Counted from the first letter of the stretch, positions 15,979 to 25,339 are shown. The stretch: 38,084 nucleotides of DNA from an uncultured Clostridia bacterium (GCA_937874195.1 CALNBM010000076.1:1-38084), one strand, 5' to 3'. Numbers and translations are program-made. The notes: a model not told the origin generated them from the sequence alone.

Positions 15979-18900
15979 ATGTTCAAAAATTTTTTTAGCC
16001 ACGGTGGAATTTTAAATGCTTTAACTAGTGCTATTGAAGAAAATTATAAAATAAGTGTTTTTGGATGTGGTATAGGTGAGAAGTTAGCGATAATGAATTG
16101 TGTGGATAAATTCATTTTTTTTGTTGCAAATAATGAACAAGAAGCAAATGAGATTTATAACTTGCTGGAAGGCATGCAGTTTAAAGTTGGACTAATTAAA
16201 GAAACGCCAAATATTGAACTTAATGATATAAATAATATTTTTATTGAAAACATTTCTATTTTAAGAAAATGCTATTTAAGGGAGTTAGACGCATTAGTGG
16301 TTGTTTCTAAAACACTGCTATATAACTGGCCAAGTAAAGATAAAATAATAGAGGAAAAAATCGAAATTGTAAAGAGCAAAAAATATGATTTAACTAACTT
16401 TGTTGAAAAACTTTCCCGTTTTGGTTATAAGCGTGAAGGTGGTGTAACAAGTCGTGGCGAGTTTAGTGTTCGAGGCGATATCATTGATGTTTTTCCAATT
16501 AGTGAAAATCAACCTTATAGGATATATTTTGATTTTGATGAAGTGGAAAGTATTAAACAAATTGACACTGCCACTTTTTTATCCACTGTTGAAGAAGACT
16601 CAATTTCTTTTTATCCAAGTAATTTATTGTCGCTAGATAAAGCGGAACTGCTGGCAAGTTTAGATAACATTAAAATAATTAATAACGAAATAAATGAAAT
16701 AATATCCAAAGCCAAAGAAATGGTGGAGTTAGAAAACTATAAAAGTAATTATTGGTTTTCTGCGTTTGTGGAAAATTCATTTTCTAACATTTACGATTTT
16801 TTGCCCGAAAACACCGCTGTTTATTTTTCTGATGCAAAAATTGTTTATGATAATTTAGCATTAGAAGTTCAATTGCAACATGAACTTATTAATGAGGGAA
16901 TAAAAAATAACAATCTTCTTAGCATACATGAAAAATTAAAGTTTAAATTAGATAATGCATTTAAGTTTAACCAGTTGCATTCTCTAATTGCATTCCAAAG
17001 TTTATCTAACGCGAATAAGTTATTCCACCCAAATAAAGTATTTAATTTAAAAGTTTTACCAACAACAAACTATAATAAAAACTTTGAGTTATTGCTTGCC
17101 GATATTAAACACTATAAAGATAAAAATTTTACAATTTTATTATACGCTAAAGGTGCAGAAGGGCTTAATAAAATCTCCCGTATGCTTGACGGAAAAATAA
17201 GTTATAATATTTGCCAAAATTTAGTGCAAGCAGAAAAGTTTAACATTAATATATTACCTAAAAATTATCCACTTTCTTTTTCTTTTATTGAAGAAAAATT
17301 AATAGTAATAGGCACTAGTTCTATTTTTGCAGAAAACAAAAAAGTTTATGACGAAAAGATAAAAAAGTTAGATGTTTTTTTGCCTGAGGCAGGCGATTAT
17401 GTGGTGCATAATCATCATGGTGTGGGCAAATGTTTAGGAGTGAAATCACTAAATATCTATTTATCCTCATCATCTTCTTCTCTTAGAGATTATGTTGTTA
17501 TCGAATATAAAAATAACGACAAACTTTATCTGCCTGTGGAAAACATTGACAGTATTTCTAAGTTTGTTGGAAGTGATAAAGCGCCAACTATAAATAAGCT
17601 AGGTGGCACTGAATTTTTAAAAACAAAAAATAAAATTAAAGCATCATTGAAAGAAATGGCTTTTAATCTTATAGAGTTATATGCCGAGCGTGAGCAAGTG
17701 GTGGGCTACAAATACCAACCTGACGACGAATTAATGATTGCCTTTGAAGATAGTTTTAATTTTATAGAAACGCCCGACCAAATAACCGCTATAATGGATA
17801 TTAAAAAAGATATGGAATCTGCCAAAGTTATGGATAGACTTGTGTGCGGAGATGTTGGATTTGGAAAAACTGAAGTGGCAATTAGGTGTGCGTTTAAAAC
17901 AATCACAAACGGAAGAATGGTTGCGTTTTTATGCCCCACAACTATCCTTAGTGAACAGCATTATAACACTGCTCTTGCTCGCATGAAACAGTTTGGTGTG
18001 AGTGTGGAAGTGTTGAATCGTTTTAAATCCAATGCGCAAGTTAAGGATATTTATGAGAAGTTGGAACGCGGAGAAATTGATTTAATTATCGGCACTCATA
18101 AACTATTAAATAAAAATATTAAATTTAAAAACTTAGGGCTACTAATTTTAGATGAAGAGCAAAAGTTTGGTGTGGAAGATAAAGAGAAAATAAAAAATTT
18201 AAAGAAAAATATTAATGTGTTGACGCTAACCGCTACGCCTATTCCAAGAACTCTGCACATGTCATTAGTGGGAATTAGAGATATAAGCGTTATTGAAACG
18301 CCACCTCTTTCGCGTATTCCAACAGTTGTTAGTGTTACAGAATATAGCGACTATTTAATTAAAGTGGCAGTGGAAAAAGAATTAGCAAGAGCGGGACAAG
18401 TACTTATTATTTATAACCGAGTGGAAAGCATCTATCAGTTCGCAAGCAAAATAACAAACCTGCTTGGCGAAAATGTATCGATAGGTGTTGCTCATGGACA
18501 GATGGCGGAAAAGGAACTTGAAAACTCAATTTATAGATTATATAACGGCGAGATTGAAGTTTTAATTGCTACCACTCTTATTGAAAACGGTATAGACCTA
18601 CCTAGTGCAAACACTCTTATTGTTATGAATGCCGATATGTTAGGGCTTTCTCAGTTATATCAATTAAAGGGCAGAATTGGAAGAAGTGACAGACAAGCGT
18701 ATGCGTATTTCACCTATGATGGAAGAAAGTTGCTAACGGAAAATGCTTATAAAAGATTGCAAGCAATAACAGAATTTTCTAGCATGGGTAGCGGATATAA
18801 AATTGCACTGCGGGATTTGGAAATTCGGGGAGCGGGCAATGTTCTTGGTAAAGAACAACATGGACATTTGCAAAAGGTTGGATATGCAATGTATGTTAGT

Positions 18901-19389
18901 TTGTTAAATCAAGCGGTGGCGGAAGCAAAAGGCGAAAAGGTGGAGTTAACTCGGGAAGTAAGAATTGAAACCACATTAAACGCTTATATTTCGGCAGATT
19001 ATATAGAAAAATATCAACAAAGAATTTCAGCGTATATGGCGATTTCAACCATTGATAGTGTGGATAAACTACAAACAGAATTAACTAATTTGCAGGATAT
19101 TTATGGTGATGTGCCAATGGAAGTTAGTAACCTATGTAAACTAGCGTTTATAAAAAATCTTGCAAGTAAAAACCGAATAGAAAAAGTTGTTATAAAATCC
19201 AAAGAATGTTATTTGCAGTTTAGCCAAGTTAATGATTTAATTAATGAACGCATAAGTGAGATATGTTCTAAGTTCCCAAAAGAAGTTGTTTTAAAATTAG
19301 ATAATTTGCCTATAATTGAAGTAAATGAAATAGGCGATGAAAAAGATAGTTTACATTTCTTAATTGCATTTTTACAGGAATTTGTTTAA
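15979..19389 (+). CDS. mfd: transcription-repair coupling factor Mfd
   Basis: Mfd displaces RNA polymerase stalled at lesions and recruits UvrA. In this 1136-residue protein the UvrB-like N-terminal region is followed by the CarD-like RNA-polymerase interaction domain (about 468-540, DYVVHNHHGVGK). The RecG-like translocase comes next, with Walker A GDVGFGKTE near 624-632, LDEEQKFG near 724-731, TATPIPRTL near 750-758 and RGAGN near 948. A TRCF C-terminal domain ends the protein. Full-length members are about 1150 residues, so this is complete. It starts three bases after the pth stop, with AAGGAGA inside the pth 3' end. Confidence 0.96.
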   Translation: MFKNFFSHGGILNALTSAIEENYKISVFGCGIGEKLAIMNCVDKFIFFVANNEQEANEIYNLLEGMQFKVGLIKETPNIELNDINNIFIENISILRKCYLRELDALVVVSKTLLYNWPSKDKIIEEKIEIVKSKKYDLTNFVEKLSRFGYKREGGVTSRGEFSVRGDIIDVFPISENQPYRIYFDFDEVESIKQIDTATFLSTVEEDSISFYPSNLLSLDKAELLASLDNIKIINNEINEIISKAKEMVELENYKSNYWFSAFVENSFSNIYDFLPENTAVYFSDAKIVYDNLALEVQLQHELINEGIKNNNLLSIHEKLKFKLDNAFKFNQLHSLIAFQSLSNANKLFHPNKVFNLKVLPTTNYNKNFELLLADIKHYKDKNFTILLYAKGAEGLNKISRMLDGKISYNICQNLVQAEKFNINILPKNYPLSFSFIEEKLIVIGTSSIFAENKKVYDEKIKKLDVFLPEAGDYVVHNHHGVGKCLGVKSLNIYLSSSSSSLRDYVVIEYKNNDKLYLPVENIDSISKFVGSDKAPTINKLGGTEFLKTKNKIKASLKEMAFNLIELYAEREQVVGYKYQPDDELMIAFEDSFNFIETPDQITAIMDIKKDMESAKVMDRLVCGDVGFGKTEVAIRCAFKTITNGRMVAFLCPTTILSEQHYNTALARMKQFGVSVEVLNRFKSNAQVKDIYEKLERGEIDLIIGTHKLLNKNIKFKNLGLLILDEEQKFGVEDKEKIKNLKKNINVLTLTATPIPRTLHMSLVGIRDISVIETPPLSRIPTVVSVTEYSDYLIKVAVEKELARAGQVLIIYNRVESIYQFASKITNLLGENVSIGVAHGQMAEKELENSIYRLYNGEIEVLIATTLIENGIDLPSANTLIVMNADMLGLSQLYQLKGRIGRSDRQAYAYFTYDGRKLLTENAYKRLQAITEFSSMGSGYKIALRDLEIRGAGNVLGKEQHGHLQKVGYAMYVSLLNQAVAEAKGEKVELTREVRIETTLNAYISADYIEKYQQRISAYMAISTIDSVDKLQTELTNLQDIYGDVPMEVSNLCKLAFIKNLASKNRIEKVVIKSKECYLQFSQVNDLINERISEICSKFPKEVVLKLDNLPIIEVNEIGDEKDSLHFLIAFLQEFV

Positions 19390-19415
19390 AATTGTGAGAA
19401 TGGACTAAATTTCAC

Positions 19416-19444
19416 TTGATTAAACTAACATAATCTAGTATAAT
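19416..19444 (+). promoter_or_regulatory. sigma-A-type promoter of the PrsA/SurA-like gene
   Basis: TTGATT (19416-19421), a 17-bp spacer and TATAAT (19439-19444) lie between mfd and the foldase gene. Transcription would start near 19451, so translation should start at 19514 or 19526 and not at the earlier in-frame TTG at 19457. Confidence 0.75.
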
Positions 19445-19513
19445 TATCTCTGCTAGTTGTTAAAATTAGAAGTACTGGTTTTTAACTGGCAAAACTTACT
19501 TTTAAAAAATTTT

Positions 19514-21229
19514 ATGCTAAAAGGAATGCTTAAAACTTTGAAAAAAATATTAAGAATTGCATTTTTGTTATGTTTATGTGTTGTTTCATTTGTGAGTTTT
19601 ACCGCTTGCAATATGCTTTCTTTAGACACGCAAAAAGATTATAATCAAATCGTTGTTGTTGCGGGTGATTTAAGCTTCACTAAGCGTGATTTAATCGAAA
19701 ACTATTATAGTTATGGTTATCAATATTATCAAAATTCTAACGATATTAAAAGTGCACTAAAACAAACTGCAAAAACAATGGTTCAACGAGAATTATTATT
19801 TGAAGAAATCAAAAAAATAATAGATATAACTAACTTTGAAGGAGTAGATTACACTAACGAAATTAGATATAATGTGTTTGATTCAATGCAACAAGCGTAT
19901 GATAAAATTGAAAAAGAAATTAGAAAAGAATGGTATGATGAAGAGTTTAACGAGGCAGAAAAGAAAACTCCGTTAAGAACAGAAAAGATTGAATATAAGC
20001 CAACAGTTAAGTTAAATGAACAAAATGAGTTAATAAGAATTATAGAATCTGATGAAAATAATAACTTAGAACAGATGCCAGCCGATTTTGAAACATATAA
20101 TAAAAAATTTGAATCACAAACAGATAATAAGTTAAACGCAGAAACCTGGAGCAGGTATATAAAAAGTTTACAATCTGTTGCTAAGAATGAAAATAGACCA
20201 CTAGATAAGCAATCATTATTAAAATTTGAGCAAGAGCGATTAATTAAACTTTACACCAATAATAAATATATAGAATTATATAAAGAATATGTGCTTAAAA
20301 ATGCAGAAATAAGCACCGCAGAAGTAGTTAGATATTTTAAAAACGAATATGAGTATCAATATTCACTTTTTAATGGTTTGTTAAACACTTCTGCTTATGA
20401 CACCGCTATGTCTAAAGCATCCAGCGAATTTGTGTTTTATCATGATGAGAAAAGTGAAGGCTATATTTATGTTAATCATATTTTAATTAAATTTGGTGAC
20501 ACCGTTTCTCAAATGATAACAAATAAAAAAAATGAGTATGGTATTACAACCGAAGAGCAAGAAAGTGAGTTATTAAAAGATAAAAATAGTAATTACTATA
20601 AAGATTATCAAGAAATTTTAAAGGCAGTTGAAGTAACTTATGAAAAAGACGGAGTAGTTCAAAAACCAATAACTTTAAGTGCTGTTCAAGATGAAATTAT
20701 TCAATCTGTTAATAGTATTCAACTTTCAGATACGCAAGAAAGGTTTCAAGAGTTTGAACGATTAATGTATTTATATAACGATGATGCAGGCGCAATGAAC
20801 GCAGACTTTTATTATAATGTTAACCTCGACACCGATGTTCAAGATAAAATGTTGAAACGGTTTGCAGATGCTTCTAGAACACTTGCAAGCGATTATAACT
20901 TGGGGCAAATTTATGCTGGCGGACCATTTGATGGTTTGGTTATCACCGAATATGAAACAGGAAAATATGGTGCACATATAATTATTCATGGTGGATTATC
21001 CGGAAACTTTATAACACCTAAAAATATTGATAGTTTAACTTATGATATGTTGCTAAATCAAAAAGTTAATCCTGCAAGCGACAAAACTTTATTCCAATAT
21101 TTCTATGATAAATTGCAATTAGATAATGATATATTTGATAAAGCCACAGAATCTATTGTCAACACTCGTATGAGTGAGATTGGGAATGTGGAGTATAGAG
21201 AACATTACTACAAAAATCTTTGGAGTTAA
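19514..21229 (+). CDS. PrsA/SurA-like peptidyl-prolyl isomerase lipoprotein
   Basis: This is an exported lipoprotein foldase of about 570 residues. A basic start (MLKTLKKILRIAFLL) and lipobox SFTAC mark a lipid anchor. A SurA-N-like helical region follows, then a parvulin-type domain beginning YVNHILIKF (near nt 20467) and ending GAHIIIH (near nt 20971), separated by a long insertion. Proteins of this kind help secreted proteins fold at the membrane surface. Its promoter (19416-19444) and its terminator (21235-21262) define a single-gene transcript. The start is uncertain: ATG 19514 or ATG 19526. The second directly precedes the basic signal region but has AAAAGG too close to it. Confidence 0.75.
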   Translation: MLKGMLKTLKKILRIAFLLCLCVVSFVSFTACNMLSLDTQKDYNQIVVVAGDLSFTKRDLIENYYSYGYQYYQNSNDIKSALKQTAKTMVQRELLFEEIKKIIDITNFEGVDYTNEIRYNVFDSMQQAYDKIEKEIRKEWYDEEFNEAEKKTPLRTEKIEYKPTVKLNEQNELIRIIESDENNNLEQMPADFETYNKKFESQTDNKLNAETWSRYIKSLQSVAKNENRPLDKQSLLKFEQERLIKLYTNNKYIELYKEYVLKNAEISTAEVVRYFKNEYEYQYSLFNGLLNTSAYDTAMSKASSEFVFYHDEKSEGYIYVNHILIKFGDTVSQMITNKKNEYGITTEEQESELLKDKNSNYYKDYQEILKAVEVTYEKDGVVQKPITLSAVQDEIIQSVNSIQLSDTQERFQEFERLMYLYNDDAGAMNADFYYNVNLDTDVQDKMLKRFADASRTLASDYNLGQIYAGGPFDGLVITEYETGKYGAHIIIHGGLSGNFITPKNIDSLTYDMLLNQKVNPASDKTLFQYFYDKLQLDNDIFDKATESIVNTRMSEIGNVEYREHYYKNLWS

Positions 21230-21234
21230 GCAAT

Positions 21235-21262
21235 AAGGGCGGAAGTCTTCTGTCCTTTTTTG
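21235..21262 (+). terminator. rho-independent terminator
   Basis: A 10-bp hairpin (AAGGGCGGAA pairing with TTCTGTCCTT, two G-U pairs) and a T run lie directly after the foldase stop codon. Confidence 0.85.
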
Positions 21263-21349
21263 TTGTAAACTTACCAAATCATTGTTAGAAAATTTCTTTT
21301 ATTCTTAAAAAAAAAGTGCAAAATTTGTGAGTCTTTTTTTGCTTTAACT
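21261..21349 (+). repeat. intergenic direct repeat, copy 1 (~89 bp)
   Basis: This copy matches 21491-21578, differing only by small indels and substitutions. Shared blocks include TGTTGTAAACTTACCAAATC, GTGCAAAATTTGTGAGTC and TTTTTTTGCTTTAACT. Confidence 0.9.
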
Positions 21350-21361
21350 AGGAAGAGTGGT

Positions 21362-21510
21362 TTATTTATTTGTAAATATTTTTTGCCCAAGTTGTGTTTT
21401 TACGCTGTCGGTAAAAAGTTCAAAAATTTCTACACCTGACTTTTGCGTTATGAGAGGTTTTAGCAGTATGAATAAAAATTTGCAGATATTTGTTGTAAAC
21501 TTACCAAATC
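21362..21510 (-). pseudogene. fragment of an unknown coding sequence between two direct repeats
   Basis: In minus-strand reading an open frame of about 49 codons ends LFTDSVKTQLGQKIFTNK and a stop at 21364-21362, with KSGVEIFELF just before. It has amphipathic, protein-like composition but no start codon and no ribosome site. It begins inside repeat copy 2. It is probably the tail of a lost gene. The plus-strand frame at 21357-21605 is its shadow. I cannot name a family. Confidence 0.3.
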
Positions 21511-21578
21511 ATTGCTTAGAAAATTCTTTATTCTTACAAAAAAAGTGCAAAATTTGTGAGTCTTTTTTTGCTTTAACT
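21491..21578 (+). repeat. intergenic direct repeat, copy 2 (~88 bp)
   Basis: This is the second copy of 21261-21349, 230 bp away. No terminal inverted repeat and no transposase gene are seen nearby. Confidence 0.9.
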
Positions 21579-21628
21579 TTGGGGCAAAGTAAAGACTTTT
21601 ATTAAAATTGGCTTATAATAAAAGGTTA

Positions 21629-21659
21629 AAAAAAAGCAGACAATTAAATCTGCTTTTTG
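21629..21659 (-). terminator. rho-independent terminator of the RsgI-like gene
   Basis: The stem GCAGA / TCTGC, extended by A-T pairs, is followed by eight T in minus-strand reading. It lies directly downstream of the minus-strand gene that ends at 21676. Confidence 0.8.
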
Positions 21660-21675
21660 TTTGTGTTATAATTAT

Positions 21676-22515
21676 TTAATTTTTTAACACTTCGTCGTCG
21701 TCTTTTTCGTCTGGAAAAGTGGTGTTATATATTTTATCGAAGTCTAATTCGTATTTGCCTTTATTGAGTCTTTTATATTCGTCGAACCTTTTATGAAATT
21801 CGCGAGTTGATGCGTTGGTTACTTTTTCTAAATGCATCTTCACTTTTTCACTATGAGTATTGATAAGTTGTGCTTTACTATCGCGTTCATCTGCTGTATG
21901 TTGGTTTGGACTATATCCTTTATTATGAAGGTCTTTAATTATTTCAATGAGTTTATTTTCGTTCTTTGAATTTAAATCTTCAAATTTATATTTGTCGGGG
22001 GCTTGCAACATTATTGTTTTAATGAGAGCTAATTTATTTGGCGAGGAAACATTTTTTTCTTTAGCGTCGGTTACTTCTGTTCTGTCGCTGTCGTTTTCCA
22101 CAATCACAGTTAAAATGTTATTTTTAATTAAATAATTGTTTATTGTTTCAAAAACCTGCAATTCTAATGCTTGCATAAAGCCCGAAACAACTGTTATTCT
22201 AACTGTGTTATCTTCACCGTCTATGTCAATATAATTTGTTCGCACGCAAATATCAAAAAATTTTTCACAAGCCTTTTTAATATCTAACCCAATAAAATTT
22301 TCATCTACTAGTAGTATTTTTGCTTGGTCGTTTATGGGATAGACTGTTAGCACCTTGTTATTATCATCAGTGATAAACTCCACTTTAGGATTGACATCTA
22401 ATCGAATATAATGATAGTCGTGAGATTTCACGCCAAAGAAATATGTAAAAACACCTGCACCTATAAAAAAAAGGAACACAAAAGCAATAGTAAAAATTTC
22501 TTTAGTTTTGAACAT
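21676..22515 (-). CDS. RsgI-type membrane receptor domain protein, lacking the sigma-binding domain
   Basis: In this 279-residue protein a very short cytoplasmic start is followed by one transmembrane helix (about residues 7-27). The extracytoplasmic domain (about 35-135) matches the conserved middle domain of RsgI-family anti-sigma factors: IRLDVNPKVEF, then KVLTVYPINDQAKILL and a helical KKACEKFFD segment. The tail (about 150-279) is Lys/Glu-rich and polar. Canonical RsgI proteins carry an N-terminal cytoplasmic domain of about 50 residues that holds SigI; only seven residues are present here, and no sigma gene adjoins. It may act as a sensor or structural part without direct sigma control. 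GGAGGAAAG precedes the ATG. Confidence 0.65.
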   Translation of the reverse strand: MFKTKEIFTIAFVFLFFIGAGVFTYFFGVKSHDYHYIRLDVNPKVEFITDDNNKVLTVYPINDQAKILLVDENFIGLDIKKACEKFFDICVRTNYIDIDGEDNTVRITVVSGFMQALELQVFETINNYLIKNNILTVIVENDSDRTEVTDAKEKNVSSPNKLALIKTIMLQAPDKYKFEDLNSKNENKLIEIIKDLHNKGYSPNQHTADERDSKAQLINTHSEKVKMHLEKVTNASTREFHKRFDEYKRLNKGKYELDFDKIYNTTFPDEKDDDEVLKN

Positions 22516-22686
22516 TCTTTCCTCCTATTGATTGAATTTTTTTAACTTTTAAGATACCTTAAAAAAAGTTTTATTTTTATTTAGTTTTCCTTAAACTTTA
22601 AATTATTATGTATTCGTTTTAAAATTTAAAGTATTTATGCTAATATAAAAACAAAATACAGATAATAGTAAATAGTGAGATAAGAT

Positions 22687-24942
22687 ATGAAATTAGATGC
22701 AAAAATTGTTGAACTAACAAACTGCTATGGCGATTGGTTTAAAGGTAAGTTTAAAATTCCTGCTATGACTAAAAATTTATATCCATATAACAATCTTTTT
22801 TCGCCAATTAATATTAATGGACTAACTATTAAAAATAGATTGGTTTTTGGACCGATTGGAAATGTCAACATGGCAGACGAAACGGGTAGGCCAAGCATAA
22901 AAATGATTAAATATTTTGAAGAGCGAGCCAAGGGTGGTGCAGGCTTGCTAACAACAGGACTTATCCCAACTAGTTTTGGTATAGATACCACTATAACTGA
23001 AAGCGGAAAACTAACATATTTTCCTCGTATTGATAGAAGTAGAACTGTTATAGTTGGGTGGCGTAATTTGAGCTCGGCGGTGCATAGCCATGGAGCGCGT
23101 ATATTTGTGCAACTAACAGCAGGGTTAGGAAGGGTGGGAAATCCGCAAGTGCTTCTAACTCAATTAAAATTTCCCATTTCTTCATCTTTTAATCCAAACT
23201 ATTATATATCGAAAATTCCTTGCATGCGATTAAGTGATAGAAAAATAAGTAAAATAATAAAACGCACTGGGCAGGCATCGGCGGATGCTAAAGCTGCTAA
23301 TATTGATGGCATTTATCTTCACGGTCATGAAGGCTACTTAATGGAACAATTAACAAACACGGCGTTTAACAGGCGAAAGTTTGGTAAATACGCAGATTGG
23401 CAACGCTTCGGTGTAGATATGGTTAAAGAAATTCGTAAAAGATGCGGCGATAATTATCCAATAATGTATCGTATTGACTTGTCACTAGCGCTAAACGAAA
23501 CATACGGAAAAACAATGAACGAAGTGAAAGCACTAAAAAAGTTTATTAATGGAAGGACGATAGACGACACTTTAAGATATATGGAAAATTTAGTTACTGC
23601 AGGCGTGGATGCGTTTGATGTGGACTTAGGTTGTTATGAAAATTGGTGGTTACCTCATCCACCTTCTTCTATGCCATCGGGTTGTTTTTTAGATATTGCA
23701 GAAATGGTTAAAACACATTTCAAAGCAAAAGAAATAATTTCTAACACTGGTTGGGAAGTGCCGATTATTGGAGTGGGAAAGTTGGGGTATCCAGACTTGG
23801 CTGAGCAAGCACTAATTAATAATAAGTGTGATATGATTATGCTAGCTCGCCCACTTTTAGCCGATCCAGATTGGCCGAACAAGGCGTTTGCAGGCAATGT
23901 TCAAGAGATTACTCCTTGCATAGGATGTCATGAATGCATAACAGAATTTGTGGAAGGTGGGCATCCGCAGTGTGCTGTTTGTCCTCGTACTGCATTTGAA
24001 GAAGAGTATTCTCAGGAAGTATTGAAAGCAGAAAAACAAAAACGAGTGGCGGTGGTGGGGGCAGGACCCTCGGGTGTTATAGCAGCCGATATTTTAATGC
24101 GGCGTGGCCATAGTGTTGACCTGTATGATAAACATGATTTTATTGGTGGAATGCTTAACATTATTAGTAAACCAAAGATTAAATATGAAATCAAAAATTA
24201 TGTAACTTATTTAGAAAATGTTGTGGCAAAATTAAAATCAAGCAAAAATTTTAAACTGTATTTATCCACAGAAGTAACCGATAAAATTCTAAAAACAAAA
24301 GGGTATGACACTGTGCTTTTCGCCACTGGTTCTAAACAAACCAAACCATCAATAGATGGCGCATCTGGTGATAATGTTGTAACAGCGGTGGATGTTTTTA
24401 ATAATCCTAACCTAGTAGCAAACGCCAGAAATATTGTGATAATTGGCGGAGGGGATAGTGGTTGTGAATTAGCATATTATTTGCGTTATGAACTAGGTAA
24501 AAATGTTGATATAGTGGAATTAACTGCAACACTTATGAGTCATTCTTCCACTGCGAATAGAGGCCATTTAATTTATTATTTGCAAAAAGGCGGAGTTGTT
24601 GTTCATAACCTAGCAAAAGTTAAAAGCATAACAAAAAAAGGCGTGTGGATGGAAAAAAACATTGATAAAACAGTGCCGTCTCCATTTAACACTTGGCAAC
24701 CAATTTTGCCAGAAAATATTCATAATCCACTTGCACCAAAAATTCATAAAAGATTGCGTGATGTGGAAGTGCCCGCAGATTTAGTGGTGCTTGCATTTGG
24801 CACAAAACCTAACAATGATTTATATTTTTCCGCCGTTAAAAATAATGTTGCAAAAGAAATTTTCAATATTGGCGATAGTTTTGAGTGTGGTAAAGTTTTT
24901 AATGCAGTTAAGGCTGCTTATCACAAAGCTCTTACCATATAA
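22687..24942 (+). CDS. NADH:flavin oxidoreductase / 2-enoate reductase-like enzyme (FMN, 4Fe-4S, FAD)
   Basis: This 751-residue flavoenzyme belongs to the FadH/BaiCD/2-enoate reductase class. An Old Yellow Enzyme TIM barrel (about residues 30-405, starting NLFSPININGLTIKNRLVFG) is followed by a Cys cluster (CIGCHEC near 411-417 and CAVC near 429-432) expected to hold 4Fe-4S. Two dinucleotide-binding folds follow (GAGPSG near 458-463 and GGGDSGCELAYYL near 587-599). Members reduce activated C=C bonds using NAD(P)H; substrates range from enoates to steroids and cannot be read from sequence. At 751 residues it is about 80 longer than E. coli FadH, with extra residues before the barrel and inside it. 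It stands alone with its own intergenic flanks. Confidence 0.88.
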   Translation: MKLDAKIVELTNCYGDWFKGKFKIPAMTKNLYPYNNLFSPININGLTIKNRLVFGPIGNVNMADETGRPSIKMIKYFEERAKGGAGLLTTGLIPTSFGIDTTITESGKLTYFPRIDRSRTVIVGWRNLSSAVHSHGARIFVQLTAGLGRVGNPQVLLTQLKFPISSSFNPNYYISKIPCMRLSDRKISKIIKRTGQASADAKAANIDGIYLHGHEGYLMEQLTNTAFNRRKFGKYADWQRFGVDMVKEIRKRCGDNYPIMYRIDLSLALNETYGKTMNEVKALKKFINGRTIDDTLRYMENLVTAGVDAFDVDLGCYENWWLPHPPSSMPSGCFLDIAEMVKTHFKAKEIISNTGWEVPIIGVGKLGYPDLAEQALINNKCDMIMLARPLLADPDWPNKAFAGNVQEITPCIGCHECITEFVEGGHPQCAVCPRTAFEEEYSQEVLKAEKQKRVAVVGAGPSGVIAADILMRRGHSVDLYDKHDFIGGMLNIISKPKIKYEIKNYVTYLENVVAKLKSSKNFKLYLSTEVTDKILKTKGYDTVLFATGSKQTKPSIDGASGDNVVTAVDVFNNPNLVANARNIVIIGGGDSGCELAYYLRYELGKNVDIVELTATLMSHSSTANRGHLIYYLQKGGVVVHNLAKVKSITKKGVWMEKNIDKTVPSPFNTWQPILPENIHNPLAPKIHKRLRDVEVPADLVVLAFGTKPNNDLYFSAVKNNVAKEIFNIGDSFECGKVFNAVKAAYHKALTI

Positions 24943-24980
24943 AAACTGCGAGAAAAGCACATATACTTCGGTTCTGTCTT

Positions 24981-25045
24981 CATGCCAACTGTGGTCACTT
25001 TTTTAGCACTTTGAAACTTACCGCTTTTTTCTCACGGTTTTATAT
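24981..25045 (+). repeat. intergenic direct repeat, copy 1 (~65 bp)
   Basis: Starts CATGCCAACTGTGGTCACTT and ends TTTTTCTCACGGTTTTATAT. It matches 25079-25143 with about a dozen differences. Each copy contains the right half (CTCACGGTTTT) of a terminator-like stem. Confidence 0.85.
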
Positions 25046-25078
25046 TTTTGTTTTGTTTTCGTGATTTATCTTAAATTC

Positions 25079-25143
25079 CATGCCAGCTGCGGTCACTTAT
25101 ATTCAACACCTTGAAACTACTGTTTTTCTCACGGTTTTATATT
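25079..25143 (+). repeat. intergenic direct repeat, copy 2 (~65 bp)
   Basis: Starts CATGCCAGCTGCGGTCACTT and ends TTTTTCTCACGGTTTTATAT; partner of 24981-25045, 98 bp downstream. Confidence 0.85.
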
Positions 25144-25240
25144 ATTACTTCATAGTAATTATAACTTCTTTGTGTAGTGGGCGAGCTTAGTTTATGCACT
25201 TTTCTCAAATTAGATATTTTTAAATATCGGTGGTTAAGCC

Positions 25241-25273
25241 AAAAAAAATGTGCAAATACTGCACAATTTTTTT
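25241..25273 (-). terminator. bidirectional terminator
   Basis: The core TGTGCA / TGCACA stem is extended by A-T runs on both sides, giving T runs in both directions. It lies about 70 bp downstream of the minus-strand DUF378 gene stop. Confidence 0.75.
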
Positions 25274-25339
25274 TATAATAAGACTAATTTTTTATCTTCT
25301 TTATAGTTCTAAATTAAAATCCCAACTCAAATAATACAT

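Larger units (their letters stand above)
24943..25339. other. intergenic stretch with terminators and repeats
   Basis: A long imperfect stem pairs AAAACTGCGAGAAAAGC (from 24944) with CGCTTTTTTCTCACGGTTTT (around 25022) and probably ends the reductase transcript. The segment 24981-25045 is repeated at 25079-25143. A second hairpin at 25241-25273 faces both directions. No gene is seen. Confidence 0.65.

Noticed and set aside
19457..19513. TTG start adding 19 residues to the foldase lipoprotein
   Set aside because: It lies only about six bases after the predicted transcription start and would place extra residues before a clear basic lipoprotein signal.
21357..21605. 82-codon plus-strand frame after the foldase gene
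   Set aside because: It runs across a direct repeat and lies antisense to a more protein-like fragment. It has no ribosome site and no stable composition.
4513..25143. CRISPR array or insertion sequence as explanation of the repeats
   Set aside because: Each repeat has only two copies, spacing is unequal, no cas or transposase gene is present and no terminal inverted repeats are seen.
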